Of a stretch of 7,490 nucleotides of DNA, positions 1-5,694 are shown in pieces. The number at the start of each line of letters is the position of its first letter. The stretch's first letter is position 1. The DNA comes from an uncultured Bacillota bacterium (lineage in GTDB: Bacteria; Bacillota_I; Bacilli_A; RF39; UBA660): positions 1-7,490 of the forward strand of contig CANDCB010000040.1 in NCBI GenBank assembly GCA_947383065.1. The letters run 5' to 3'. Under the pieces are notes generated by a model. That model did not search any database. It saw only the letters and a list, made by a program, of their open reading frames with translations, and was not told the DNA's origin. A program made the translations under genes and the position numbers.

Positions 1-38
1 TACCGTGACTGGAGTTCAGACGTGTGCTCTTCCGATCT
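1..38. other. Illumina adapter at the left contig end (artefact)
   Basis: Bases 5-38 match the Illumina TruSeq-type read-2 adapter, ending in the familiar CTTCCGATCT, and bases 1-4 (TACC) are the reverse complement of the start of the index seen at the other end. This is library sequence, not genome. The first biological base is about 39. Confidence 0.98.
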
Positions 39-39
39 T

Positions 40-144
40 AAAGATAAAAAGTATTTTATATACTGTAATGGAGGTTTAAAAAGTAAAAAAGCTGTTAATA
101 TTTTAGAATTTTATGGTTATGATGTAACTTTAGTCTATAAATAA
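40..144 (+). CDS. Rhodanese-like domain protein, C-terminal fragment (5' truncated)
   Basis: An open frame runs from the adapter junction to TAA at 142-144 and gives 34 residues. They contain YFIYCNGGLKS followed by KAVNILEFYGYDV. This matches the end of a rhodanese (sulfurtransferase) domain: a beta strand, the active-site Cys (codon 64-66) in a CxxGx(R/K)S loop, a helix, and the G-Y-x-V strand. The loop carries Lys where Arg is most common. The Cys that would hold the persulfide is present, so the protein could be a functional sulfur carrier. The protein ends soon after the GYDV strand, so the domain is the last one in the protein. Its full length and any N-terminal partner domain are unknown because the adapter cuts the gene. 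It is too short to appear as a start-to-stop ORF, so this call rests on motif recognition alone. Confidence 0.75.
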   Translation, partial: KDKKYFIYCNGGLKSKKAVNILEFYGYDVTLVYK

Positions 145-158
145 TAAAGAACATATCT

Positions 159-200
159 AACATTACAAGTTAAAATTTATTTAGCTTGTAATGTTTTTTT
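159..200 (+). terminator. Intrinsic terminator after the rhodanese gene
   Basis: AACATTACAAG (159-169) pairs perfectly with CTTGTAATGTT (185-195). The stem can extend inward through a T-G wobble and four A-T pairs to a loop of about 5 nt. A run of T (194-200) follows directly. It sits 15 nt after the stop codon and closes the upstream transcript. No matching T-tract is seen for the minus strand. Confidence 0.85.
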
Positions 201-231
201 GTATAAAAATGTTAAGGTATATCCAGAACAA

Positions 232-260
232 TTGTTTTTTAGCCTTTATTAATTTATAAT
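232..260 (+). promoter_or_regulatory. Sigma-A-type promoter for the VTT-protein/rmuC unit
   Basis: TTGTTT (232-237) and a perfect TATAAT (255-260) are separated by 17 bp. A start site about 7 nt downstream (near 267) would leave only about 11 nt before the ATG at 278, so the leader is very short. The promoter lies after the upstream terminator, as expected for an independent unit. Confidence 0.65.
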
Positions 261-277
261 AGAAGTGTGATGTTTTT

Positions 278-877
278 ATGGAAGTACTTGATATTTTAAA
301 AAATTTAAGTTCAATTTTAAATGATACATTAATGAGCGCTGGTATGTGGGCTCCAATCTTAAGCTCTATATTGATTGTTCTTGAAGGCATTTTAGCTTTC
401 TTACCCTTAGTAGTATTTGTTACAGTAAATATGTTAACTTTAGGAACCTTAATCGGCGGTACTTTATCTTGGATTTTAACTACAATTGGTAGTTTTTTAG
501 CCTTTTATTTATGCCGTCAAGGTTTTAGTAAATATTTTCAAAAATTTATTGGTGGTAAAGAAAAAATGTCTAAAGCTATGACTTTTATTGACAATTTGAA
601 ATTTAAACAATTAGTTTTAATAATTGCTATACCTTTTGCGCCATCTTTTTTTATAAATGTAGGTGCCGGTCTTTCCAAAATACCAATAAAAAAATATTTT
701 TATGCTTTATTAATTGGTAAAATATTTGTCATAATTTTTTTAGGTTATATAGGATGTAATTTAGTAGAGTGTTTAAAAAATCCTCTAATGTTTATCAAAG
801 TTATTCTACTTATAATAGGAGCCTATATTTTTGCTCAAATAATAAATAAAAAATTTGCTTTAGATGAGAGGTTTTAA
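278..877 (+). CDS. TVP38/TMEM64 (DedA-like) VTT-domain membrane protein
   Basis: This 199-residue polytopic membrane protein is of the VTT/SNARE-associated (DedA, TVP38/TMEM64) type. Hydrophobic segments lie near residues 25-55, 57-78, 110-132, 142-163 and 168-188. Family-like features in order are E36 and P43 in the first re-entrant region, a Gly-rich stretch around 56-61, an FYLCR end of the second helix (R80), then IPFAPSFFINVGAGLSKIP (118-136), which matches the I-P-x-x-P...N...AG-hs pattern of this family. Family members act in the cytoplasmic membrane, and some are implicated in lipid or undecaprenyl-phosphate translocation. I infer no specific substrate. No strong Shine-Dalgarno sequence is visible: GTGAT (267-271) is the best, 6 nt before ATG, and the predicted transcript start is only about 11 nt upstream. 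The rmuC gene follows after 2 nt, so the two are co-transcribed. Confidence 0.8.
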   Translation: MEVLDILKNLSSILNDTLMSAGMWAPILSSILIVLEGILAFLPLVVFVTVNMLTLGTLIGGTLSWILTTIGSFLAFYLCRQGFSKYFQKFIGGKEKMSKAMTFIDNLKFKQLVLIIAIPFAPSFFINVGAGLSKIPIKKYFYALLIGKIFVIIFLGYIGCNLVECLKNPLMFIKVILLIIGAYIFAQIINKKFALDERF

Positions 878-879
878 AA

Positions 880-1956
880 ATGGAGTATTTAATTATAATT
901 TTATTAATAATCTTAATTATTATATCTTTACTTAATCTATTAAAGAAAAATGACTCTTTAGAGATTGTTGAAAAATTAGGTAAACTTGAAAAAAATATTA
1001 ATAATGATTTAGCTGATTTTAAGTTTGATATAAATAAATACTTAACAGAAGATTTTAATAAATTAAATGAAAATATTGAAACTAAACTTCTTTACATAAA
1101 TAACCAAGTTAATGATCGTATAGACAAAAACTTTGAAAAAACCAATAAAACTTTTACTAATATTTTAGAAAGACTTACGAAAATTGATGAAGCACAAAAG
1201 AAAATTGATAGTTTATCAACTGAAATAGTTAGTCTTCAAAGTGTTTTAACTGATAAAAAAACTAGAGGTATTTTTGGTGAAGTTAACTTAAATTATATTT
1301 TATCATCTATATTTGGTGAAAATAATAAAGGGATATATGATTCTCAACATCAAATGAGTAATGGCTTTATTGCCGATACCATTTTATATGCTCCTAAACC
1401 TTTAGGAACTATTTGTATTGATAGTAAATTCCCTTTAGAAAATTATGAACGTATGACTGATAAAAAATTATCTAATTATGAACGAGAAAATGCTACAAAA
1501 CTATTTAAAAATGACGTCAAAAAACATATAGATTCTATTAGCACCAAATATATTATTCCTGGTGAAACTGCCGATGAAGCAATAATGTTTTTACCAGCAG
1601 AAGCAATTTTCGCTGAAATAAATGCTTATCATCCAGAATTATTGAAATATTCATACGAAAAAAAAGTTTGGATAACTAGTCCAACAACTCTTATGAGTAC
1701 TTTAACAATAATTGAAATGATATTAAAGAATATGGAACGCGATAAATATGCAAAAATTATCCATGATGAATTAAATAAATTAAGTAAAGAATTTATTAAA
1801 TATCGTGAAAGATGGGATAAATTATCAAGAAGTATAGATACAGTTACAAAAGATATAAAAGAAATAAATATCACCACAGATAAAATTACAAAAAGATTTG
1901 ATTCTATAAATAGCGTTGATATTAATTTATTAAATAATCATGATGATACTACCTAA
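880..1956 (+). CDS. rmuC: RmuC family DNA recombination protein
   Basis: The 358-residue protein has the RmuC architecture. There is an N-terminal transmembrane helix (residues 3-20), a long Lys/Glu/Asn-rich helical coiled-coil region (about 25-125), then the RmuC nuclease-like domain. The domain opens with RGIFGEVNLNYIL (129-141, E134), continues with GFIADTILY (162-170, D166) and TICIDSKFPLENY (177-189). The D181-S182-K183 sequence is the (D/E)xK part of the PD-(D/E)XK-like fold. Later come the conserved hydrophobic stretch IMFLPAEAIFAEI and the VWITSPTTLMSTL segment typical of the family. E. coli RmuC limits recombination at inverted repeats, but the biochemical activity is not well defined. 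GAGAGG (866-871), 8 nt before ATG, is a good ribosome site. The gene starts 2 nt after the VTT gene, and its stop overlaps the convergent gene by 8 nt. No intrinsic terminator is seen after it. Confidence 0.9.
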   Translation: MEYLIIILLIILIIISLLNLLKKNDSLEIVEKLGKLEKNINNDLADFKFDINKYLTEDFNKLNENIETKLLYINNQVNDRIDKNFEKTNKTFTNILERLTKIDEAQKKIDSLSTEIVSLQSVLTDKKTRGIFGEVNLNYILSSIFGENNKGIYDSQHQMSNGFIADTILYAPKPLGTICIDSKFPLENYERMTDKKLSNYERENATKLFKNDVKKHIDSISTKYIIPGETADEAIMFLPAEAIFAEINAYHPELLKYSYEKKVWITSPTTLMSTLTIIEMILKNMERDKYAKIIHDELNKLSKEFIKYRERWDKLSRSIDTVTKDIKEINITTDKITKRFDSINSVDINLLNNHDDTT

Positions 1957-2752
1957 ACCATATAAAAAGAAATAAGCCCAAGCCAAGACAATAAAAAGAT
2001 AATTTATAAATTTTATTTTTATTGTACAAATTTTTGATATATTTTAACATTTGAATAGTTATAATAATGCCTAAAAAAATACCTAATAAATTTTCTAAAA
2101 CATAATTTGTATTATTAAAAAAATAAATAATTCCTGGTATTCCGGATATCATATAATAGGGGATAGTAAGAGTAAAAGTTAATTTAAAAGAAACATCTTT
2201 ATTGAAATTTAAACGACTTAACATAAATAAAATAATACATAAAGGTGATAGAGTAGGAATAAAAGTAAAAATAAGTGATAAACCTATTAAGAAACCAGTT
2301 TTATAATTAAAATCACTAAAGTTTTTATTACCTTTTTTATTATTCATAAATAATATTAAAATAGCTGTTATTATATAAGAAAAAGCTATAGTCTCTATAC
2401 TAAAATGTTTTTTTCTCATTAAAATAAAAATAATACTTCCTAAAAAAGTAGCCAAAATATAAATTTTAATAAATTTATATTTTTTTTTCTTAAATTCACT
2501 ATACTTTATTCTTTCAATTTTATCTTCTTTTTTTATTTTCTTTCTTTTAAAAAAAAGAAAAATATCTTTTTTAAAAAAATATAAAATTCCCATAATAACA
2601 GCAATATTAAAAAGAGAAATAGCCTCATAATTTTCAAACATCTTTGTATTAAAAGTCCAATTAAATATTTTTGTATGACTTTCACAAGAAATAGGAAGAA
2701 TACTTGTTATAATACACATAAAGCTTAAAAAAACTGTTTTTATAAGTTGCAT
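1949..2752 (-). CDS. Divergent UppP/BacA-like membrane protein lacking the catalytic motifs
   Basis: This 267-residue protein has about seven or eight hydrophobic segments, a length typical of undecaprenyl-diphosphatase (UppP/BacA). The N terminus, ILPISCESHTKIF (18-30), aligns with the family's EFLPISSSGHL. NIAVIMGILYFFKKDI (49-64) aligns with the 'hGxhhAVhhYFrkdh' segment, and GFLIGLSLIFTFIP (153-166) with the segment before the second motif. The key residues differ. The (E/Q)xxxE motif is C13 and S17, and the PGxSRS motif is PTLSPL (166-171), so the essential Arg is Pro170. The LPIS core and its His (H26) remain. It is therefore a UppP-fold paralogue that probably cannot hydrolyse undecaprenyl diphosphate in the usual way; a binding or transport role is only a guess. 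Lys-rich cytoplasmic stretches (residues 69-95) replace the usual loop. AAAAGGTGA (2757-2765 on this strand) precedes ATG by 4 nt. Recognition rests on motif alignment by eye. Confidence 0.65.
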   Translation of the reverse strand: MQLIKTVFLSFMCIITSILPISCESHTKIFNWTFNTKMFENYEAISLFNIAVIMGILYFFKKDIFLFFKRKKIKKEDKIERIKYSEFKKKKYKFIKIYILATFLGSIIFILMRKKHFSIETIAFSYIITAILILFMNNKKGNKNFSDFNYKTGFLIGLSLIFTFIPTLSPLCIILFMLSRLNFNKDVSFKLTFTLTIPYYMISGIPGIIYFFNNTNYVLENLLGIFLGIIITIQMLKYIKNLYNKNKIYKLSFYCLGLGLFLFIWFR

Positions 2753-2808
2753 ATAATCACCTTTTCATCTTTAATAATATTTAAATAAAATAAAAATATA
2801 CTTATATT

Positions 2809-2994
2809 ATGAAAAGATTATTATATTTATTATTAGGAATTTTTTGTTGCAGTATGAGTCTTAGTATTATAGTTATTTATTTTAATCTCTTATTATATGG
2901 CTTCAGTTTTTGGTATTTTATTAAAATGATTTTAAAAACATGGGAATTTTATTTGCTCTTTATAGGACTATATTTAATATTAAAAAAAGAATAG
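2809..2994 (+). CDS. Small two-helix membrane protein, 61 residues, unknown function
   Basis: I do not recognise a named family. The product is very hydrophobic, with one membrane segment near residues 4-27 and a second near 45-58, separated by an aromatic stretch (YGFSFWYFIKM). It begins MKR and ends KKE. It fills the space between two minus-strand genes. Its start is 56 nt from the UppP-like start (divergent), and its stop is 1 nt from the trpS stop (convergent). There is no Shine-Dalgarno sequence. A TATACT hexamer (2797-2802) lies 6 nt before ATG with no convincing -35, so a leaderless transcript is possible. An in-frame TAA at 2791-2793 prevents upstream extension. Composition and the lack of a competing ORF favour a real gene, but low complexity AT-rich DNA can yield such frames by chance. 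Confidence 0.55.
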   Translation: MKRLLYLLLGIFCCSMSLSIIVIYFNLLLYGFSFWYFIKMILKTWEFYLLFIGLYLILKKE

Positions 2995-3007
2995 ATTAAT
3001 AATCTAT
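2982..3007 (-). terminator. Probable weak intrinsic terminator of trpS
   Basis: ATAGATT (2991-2997) and AATCTAT (3001-3007) form a perfect 7-bp stem with a 3-nt loop. On the minus strand it is followed by TC and seven T (complement of the A-run 2982-2988). The stem has a single G-C pair, so it is weak. It includes the trpS stop codon and the end of the small plus-strand gene. Confidence 0.4.
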
Positions 3008-4000
3008 CTTCATTGCTTTTTTGATATTTTTCATTTGAAACTGAGCTTTTTCCTTAGCTTTTTTTGTTCCCTCTAATAATATTTCATCGATTAATTGTGG
3101 ATTATCTTCATATTTTTTTCTTCTATCCTTAATATCTTTTAAAAATTCATTCATTTTATCAACTAATTCTTTTTTACATAACACACATCCACGTTTTCCT
3201 TCTTTACATTCACTACATATAGTCTTTAAATTATCTTCATTATTAATTAATTTATGATAATAATAAACCATACAAATATCAGGATTAGCTGGATCATCTT
3301 TCTTAATCTTATTAGGATCAGTAATAGCCCCCATAATTTTTTTTCTGATTGTTTCTTCATCATCTACTAAATAAATAGCATTACCAAGACTTTTTCCCAT
3401 TTTATCATTACCATCTAACCCCTTAATACGCTTAGTTTCAGAAAGATAGGCATTTGGTTCTCTTAAAGTCTCACCATAAATACTATTAAACTTACGAACT
3501 ACTTCACGACATTGTTCTATTAAAGGAAGCTGATCTTCTCCAACAGGAACTAATTCGCCATCAAATATAGTTATGTCAGCTGCCTGCGAAATAGGATATC
3601 CTAAAAAACCATAAGTTATACTTTCGCCATCATTACCAAACAAATCTTTTTTTTGAGCAATTTCAGCTTTCACTGTAGGATTTCTCTGTAATCTAGCAAC
3701 AGTTACTAAGTTTGAATAAAAAACTGTTAATTCTGCTATTTCTGGTATTTGAGATTGAATAAAAATATTAACCTTTTCTGGATCGATTCCAATTGCTAAT
3801 AAATCAGCAGTAAGCTCTCTAACATTTTTTCGAACTTTACTAGGATTATCAAAATTATCAGTCAAAGCCTGAACATCAGCAATTTCCAAATAAAAATCAT
3901 ATTCATTTTGAAGTTTTACCCAATTTTGTGCCGCTCCAAATAAATGACCTAAATGTAAATTACCTGTAGGTCTTATACCAGTTAAAATTGTTTGCTTCAT
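2996..4000 (-). CDS. trpS: Tryptophan--tRNA ligase, with a probable [4Fe-4S] cysteine motif
   Basis: This class I aminoacyl-tRNA synthetase charges tRNA-Trp with tryptophan using ATP in the cytoplasm. Its 334 residues are the normal bacterial TrpRS length. GIRPTGNLHLGH (8-19) is the HIGH-type ATP motif with its preceding signature, and KMGKS (200-204) is the KMSKS motif. Between them are the conserved VGEDQLPLIEQCREV (153-167) and YPISQAADI (135-143) tryptophan-site segments. Unusual for Bacillus-type enzymes, five cysteines follow the KMSKS loop: C243, C262, C265, C272 and C275. C243/C265/C272/C275 give C-x21-C-x6-C-x2-C, one residue short of the [4Fe-4S] motif I recall for Thermotoga maritima TrpRS (C-x22-C-x6-C-x2-C). 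The Shine-Dalgarno AAGGAGTGAT precedes ATG closely. The 83-nt gap to the divergent lipoprotein gene is too short for a T-box leader, so tRNA-sensing control is unlikely here. Confidence 0.97.
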   Translation of the reverse strand: MKQTILTGIRPTGNLHLGHLFGAAQNWVKLQNEYDFYLEIADVQALTDNFDNPSKVRKNVRELTADLLAIGIDPEKVNIFIQSQIPEIAELTVFYSNLVTVARLQRNPTVKAEIAQKKDLFGNDGESITYGFLGYPISQAADITIFDGELVPVGEDQLPLIEQCREVVRKFNSIYGETLREPNAYLSETKRIKGLDGNDKMGKSLGNAIYLVDDEETIRKKIMGAITDPNKIKKDDPANPDICMVYYYHKLINNEDNLKTICSECKEGKRGCVLCKKELVDKMNEFLKDIKDRRKKYEDNPQLIDEILLEGTKKAKEKAQFQMKNIKKAMKIDY

Positions 4001-4083
4001 AGTATCACTCCTTCTAGATATTTTAACATAATATGTATAAAAAGTTAATTATAAACAATAATAAAACTAAAAGGAGAATACTT
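4001..4083. promoter_or_regulatory. Divergent promoter region between trpS and the lipoprotein gene
   Basis: Both genes must start transcription here unless read through. For trpS, TTGTTT (complement of 4053-4058) with CATATT (complement of 4030-4035), 17-bp spacer, is a moderate candidate. For the lipoprotein gene, TATAAA at 4050-4055 or 4036-4041 could be a -10, but no good -35 fits at 16-18 bp. The exact elements are uncertain. Confidence 0.4.
4071..4076 (+). promoter_or_regulatory. Ribosome binding site that sets the lipoprotein start
   Basis: AAGGAG lies 7 nt before ATG 4084. An in-frame ATG at 4033 is further upstream, but it has no such site and would place this ribosome site and 17 charged residues inside the protein ahead of a signal peptide. 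Confidence 0.85.
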
Positions 4084-4632
4084 ATGAAAAAAATATATTA
4101 TATAGTCCTATTAATAATTTTCACTACCATCTTAACAGGTTGTTTTGGTCAAAAAACTGCTAAAGAAGCTGTAAGTGAATATTTAGAAATGTACGTTACT
4201 TTAGATAGTAATGTTGTTGATCAAGTAAATGAATTTGTCGAACATGAAAATTTAACTGATGATCAAAAAAAGATTTATAAAGATATTCTAAAAAAACAAT
4301 ATAGTACAATGACTTATTCTATTTTAAATGAAACATATAATGGAGATACAGCTTTTATTAAAACCAAAATAAATGTCAGAGATTTATATCGTGCCCAAAA
4401 AGAAGCTTTTTCATATTTTAAAGATCATAAAGAAGAATTTAATGATAATGAAGGAACATATAATAAAAGTCTTTTTTTAGACTATAAATTAAACGAAATG
4501 AAAACTTCTAATGCTCGTACATCGTATGAAATAGAATTTAAAGTAATAAAAAACGGGATGAATTACGAAGTTACAGAGCTTACTAATGAAGATTTAGAAA
4601 AAATACATGGTATTTATAATTATGAACTATAG
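4084..4632 (+). CDS. Small secreted lipoprotein of unknown function
   Basis: From ATG 4084 the product is 182 residues. It opens with a classic lipoprotein signal, MKK then a hydrophobic core (4-17) and the lipobox L17-T18-G19-C20, so Cys20 should be lipidated by Lgt and exposed after LspA cleavage on the outer face of the membrane. The mature part starts FGQKTAKEAVSEYLEMY, then a hydrophilic, mixed alpha/beta region with acidic helices and a beta-rich end (TSYEIEFKVIKNGMNYEVTEL). An initial 'A-V-x-x-Y-L' helix followed by strands resembles small NTF2-like or DUF4878/DUF5105-type lipoproteins. That is a fold-level guess, not a family assignment. There are no catalytic motifs I can name. It is monocistronic, with a divergent upstream region and a terminator that begins at its stop codon. 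Confidence 0.85.
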   Translation: MKKIYYIVLLIIFTTILTGCFGQKTAKEAVSEYLEMYVTLDSNVVDQVNEFVEHENLTDDQKKIYKDILKKQYSTMTYSILNETYNGDTAFIKTKINVRDLYRAQKEAFSYFKDHKEEFNDNEGTYNKSLFLDYKLNEMKTSNARTSYEIEFKVIKNGMNYEVTELTNEDLEKIHGIYNYEL

Positions 4633-4653
4633 GCGATTATAATCGTCTTTTTT
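4632..4653 (+). terminator. Intrinsic terminator of the lipoprotein gene
   Basis: GGCGAT (4632-4637) pairs with ATCGTC (4642-4647), including one G-T wobble, around a 4-nt loop. Six T follow (4648-4653). The stem begins at the last base of the TAG stop codon. Confidence 0.8.
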
Positions 4654-4730
4654 ATATGAAGATAAAAAATTTTATTAATTTAGTTTATCTAAAAAAATCA
4701 CTTTGAAATCTTTATGTTCAATACTATACA

Positions 4731-4739
4731 TGTTATAAT
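4731..4739 (+). promoter_or_regulatory. Extended -10 promoter of the GH25 gene
   Basis: TGTTATAAT is a perfect TGnTATAAT extended -10. The hexamer at the 17-bp -35 position (TTTATG, 4711-4716) is poor, which is common with extended -10 sites. Transcription would begin near 4746. The rest of the gap (4654-4730) shows nothing I can name. Confidence 0.65.
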
Positions 4740-4756
4740 TTTTATAAATGAAGATT

Positions 4757-4762
4757 AAGGAA
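4757..4762 (+). promoter_or_regulatory. Ribosome binding site that sets the GH25 start
   Basis: AAGGAA sits 6 nt before ATG 4769. The alternative in-frame ATG at 4748 has no ribosome site and lies only about 2 nt after the predicted transcript start. Confidence 0.6.
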
Positions 4763-4768
4763 TTTTAT

Positions 4769-5614
4769 ATGAAGAATTTTAATAATAGTTATTTAAAAAA
4801 ATTTATTTCTCGCCATCAACTAGTAATTATTATCTTTTTATGTGCCTTGATGGTTAGTATTTTATTTTACTGTTTTAAAGATAGTTATTCTACTCGTTTA
4901 TTAAATGAAGATTTTAATGAAATTCAAAATTTTATTAAAGAAATAAAAGAAAAAGATAAAGATATATATAATAATTTGGCAGTAAAAATAGTTAAAAAAG
5001 AAGTTAAAGGCATTGATATCTCAGAATTTCAGCATAAAATAGATTGGGAAAAGGTTGCTTCATCAAATATTGATTTCGTGATGATAAGATGTGGTTATAG
5101 AAACTTAAGTAATGATGAATTACATGTAGATAAAAATTTCGAATATAATATAAGTGAAGCTAATCGTTTTAATATACCAGTAGGTGTTTATTTTTACTCA
5201 ACTGCTATAAATAAAAAAGAAGCTCTAGAGGAAGCCAGTTTTGTTTTAAACTTAATAAAAGATTATAATATAACTTATCCCGTTGCTTATGATTTTGAAC
5301 TTTTTCAAGCTAAAAGAACAAAAGGCGTTAGTGATGAAACAATAAATGATAATGCTCTTTATTTTTTAGATTATATTAAAACTCATGGCTATAATGGCAT
5401 GTTGTATACTAATTTACAAGCTTTAAAAAATCATTGGCATATAAAAAAATTTAAAGACTTTTATTTATGGTATGCCCAATATATCGATATACCTACATAT
5501 AATGAAGACTATATAATGTGGCAATATGCTGATAATGGTCGTATAGATGGTATAGTAGGCAAAGTGGATTTAAATGAAGGTTATTTATCATTTGAAGCAA
5601 TTAATAAAAAGTAA
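4769..5614 (+). CDS. Membrane-anchored GH25 muramidase (lysozyme)
   Basis: From ATG 4769 the product is 281 residues. It hydrolyses the beta-1,4 bond between N-acetylmuramic acid and N-acetylglucosamine in peptidoglycan. Positively charged N-terminal residues are followed by one membrane helix (about 17-36) with no obvious cleavage site, so the enzyme is probably anchored outside the cell. A charged helical linker (about 43-75) precedes the GH25 domain. The domain starts VKGIDISEFQHKIDW, where D83 is in the family's GIDVSxxQ motif. It continues with FVMIRCGYRN and PVGVYFYS, then PVAYDFELF, with the D175-x-E177 catalytic pair, and ends with MWQYADNGRIDGI plus VDLN (D267). All landmark acidic residues are present, so activity is expected. 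It is transcribed alone, between an extended -10 promoter and a terminator. A leaderless start at 4748 would add 7 residues. A role in envelope growth or remodelling is inferred; nothing phage-like surrounds it. Confidence 0.92.
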   Translation: MKNFNNSYLKKFISRHQLVIIIFLCALMVSILFYCFKDSYSTRLLNEDFNEIQNFIKEIKEKDKDIYNNLAVKIVKKEVKGIDISEFQHKIDWEKVASSNIDFVMIRCGYRNLSNDELHVDKNFEYNISEANRFNIPVGVYFYSTAINKKEALEEASFVLNLIKDYNITYPVAYDFELFQAKRTKGVSDETINDNALYFLDYIKTHGYNGMLYTNLQALKNHWHIKKFKDFYLWYAQYIDIPTYNEDYIMWQYADNGRIDGIVGKVDLNEGYLSFEAINKK

Positions 5615-5646
5615 AAATTCTCTATATTTTATAAAAAAATAAAATT

Positions 5647-5671
5647 ACGGACATTAAAAAGTCCGTTTTTT
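5647..5671 (+). terminator. Intrinsic terminator of the GH25 gene
   Basis: ACGGAC (5647-5652) pairs perfectly with GTCCGT (5661-5666) around an 8-nt A-rich loop, and the T-run 5666-5671 follows. It separates the muramidase gene from dacB. Confidence 0.85.
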
Positions 5672-5694
5672 CATAAAATTATTTAGGTGAATAT

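Noticed and set aside
181..390. 69-codon minus-strand frame
   Set aside because: It overlaps the start of the VTT-protein gene, its promoter and the upstream terminator. The plus-strand gene explains the sequence better.
1629..1877. 82-codon minus-strand frame inside rmuC
   Set aside because: It is antisense to conserved RmuC domain sequence; a shadow frame in AT-rich DNA.
4001..4083. T-box riboswitch upstream of trpS
   Set aside because: The gap is only 83 nt and shared with a divergent gene. There is no room for the usual T-box stems and terminator, and no T-box sequence is seen.
4654..4730. Possible small RNA or extra gene between the lipoprotein and GH25 genes
   Set aside because: The stretch is AT-rich, with no stable hairpin or open frame with a ribosome site.
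5649..5679. Possible sigma-E promoter for dacB (GGACATT ... CATAAAAT at 5672-5679)
   Set aside because: CATAAAAT resembles the sigma-E -10, but the spacer is 16 bp, the -35 is weak and lies in the terminator stem, and the start site would fall inside the ribosome site. Not convincing without RNA data.
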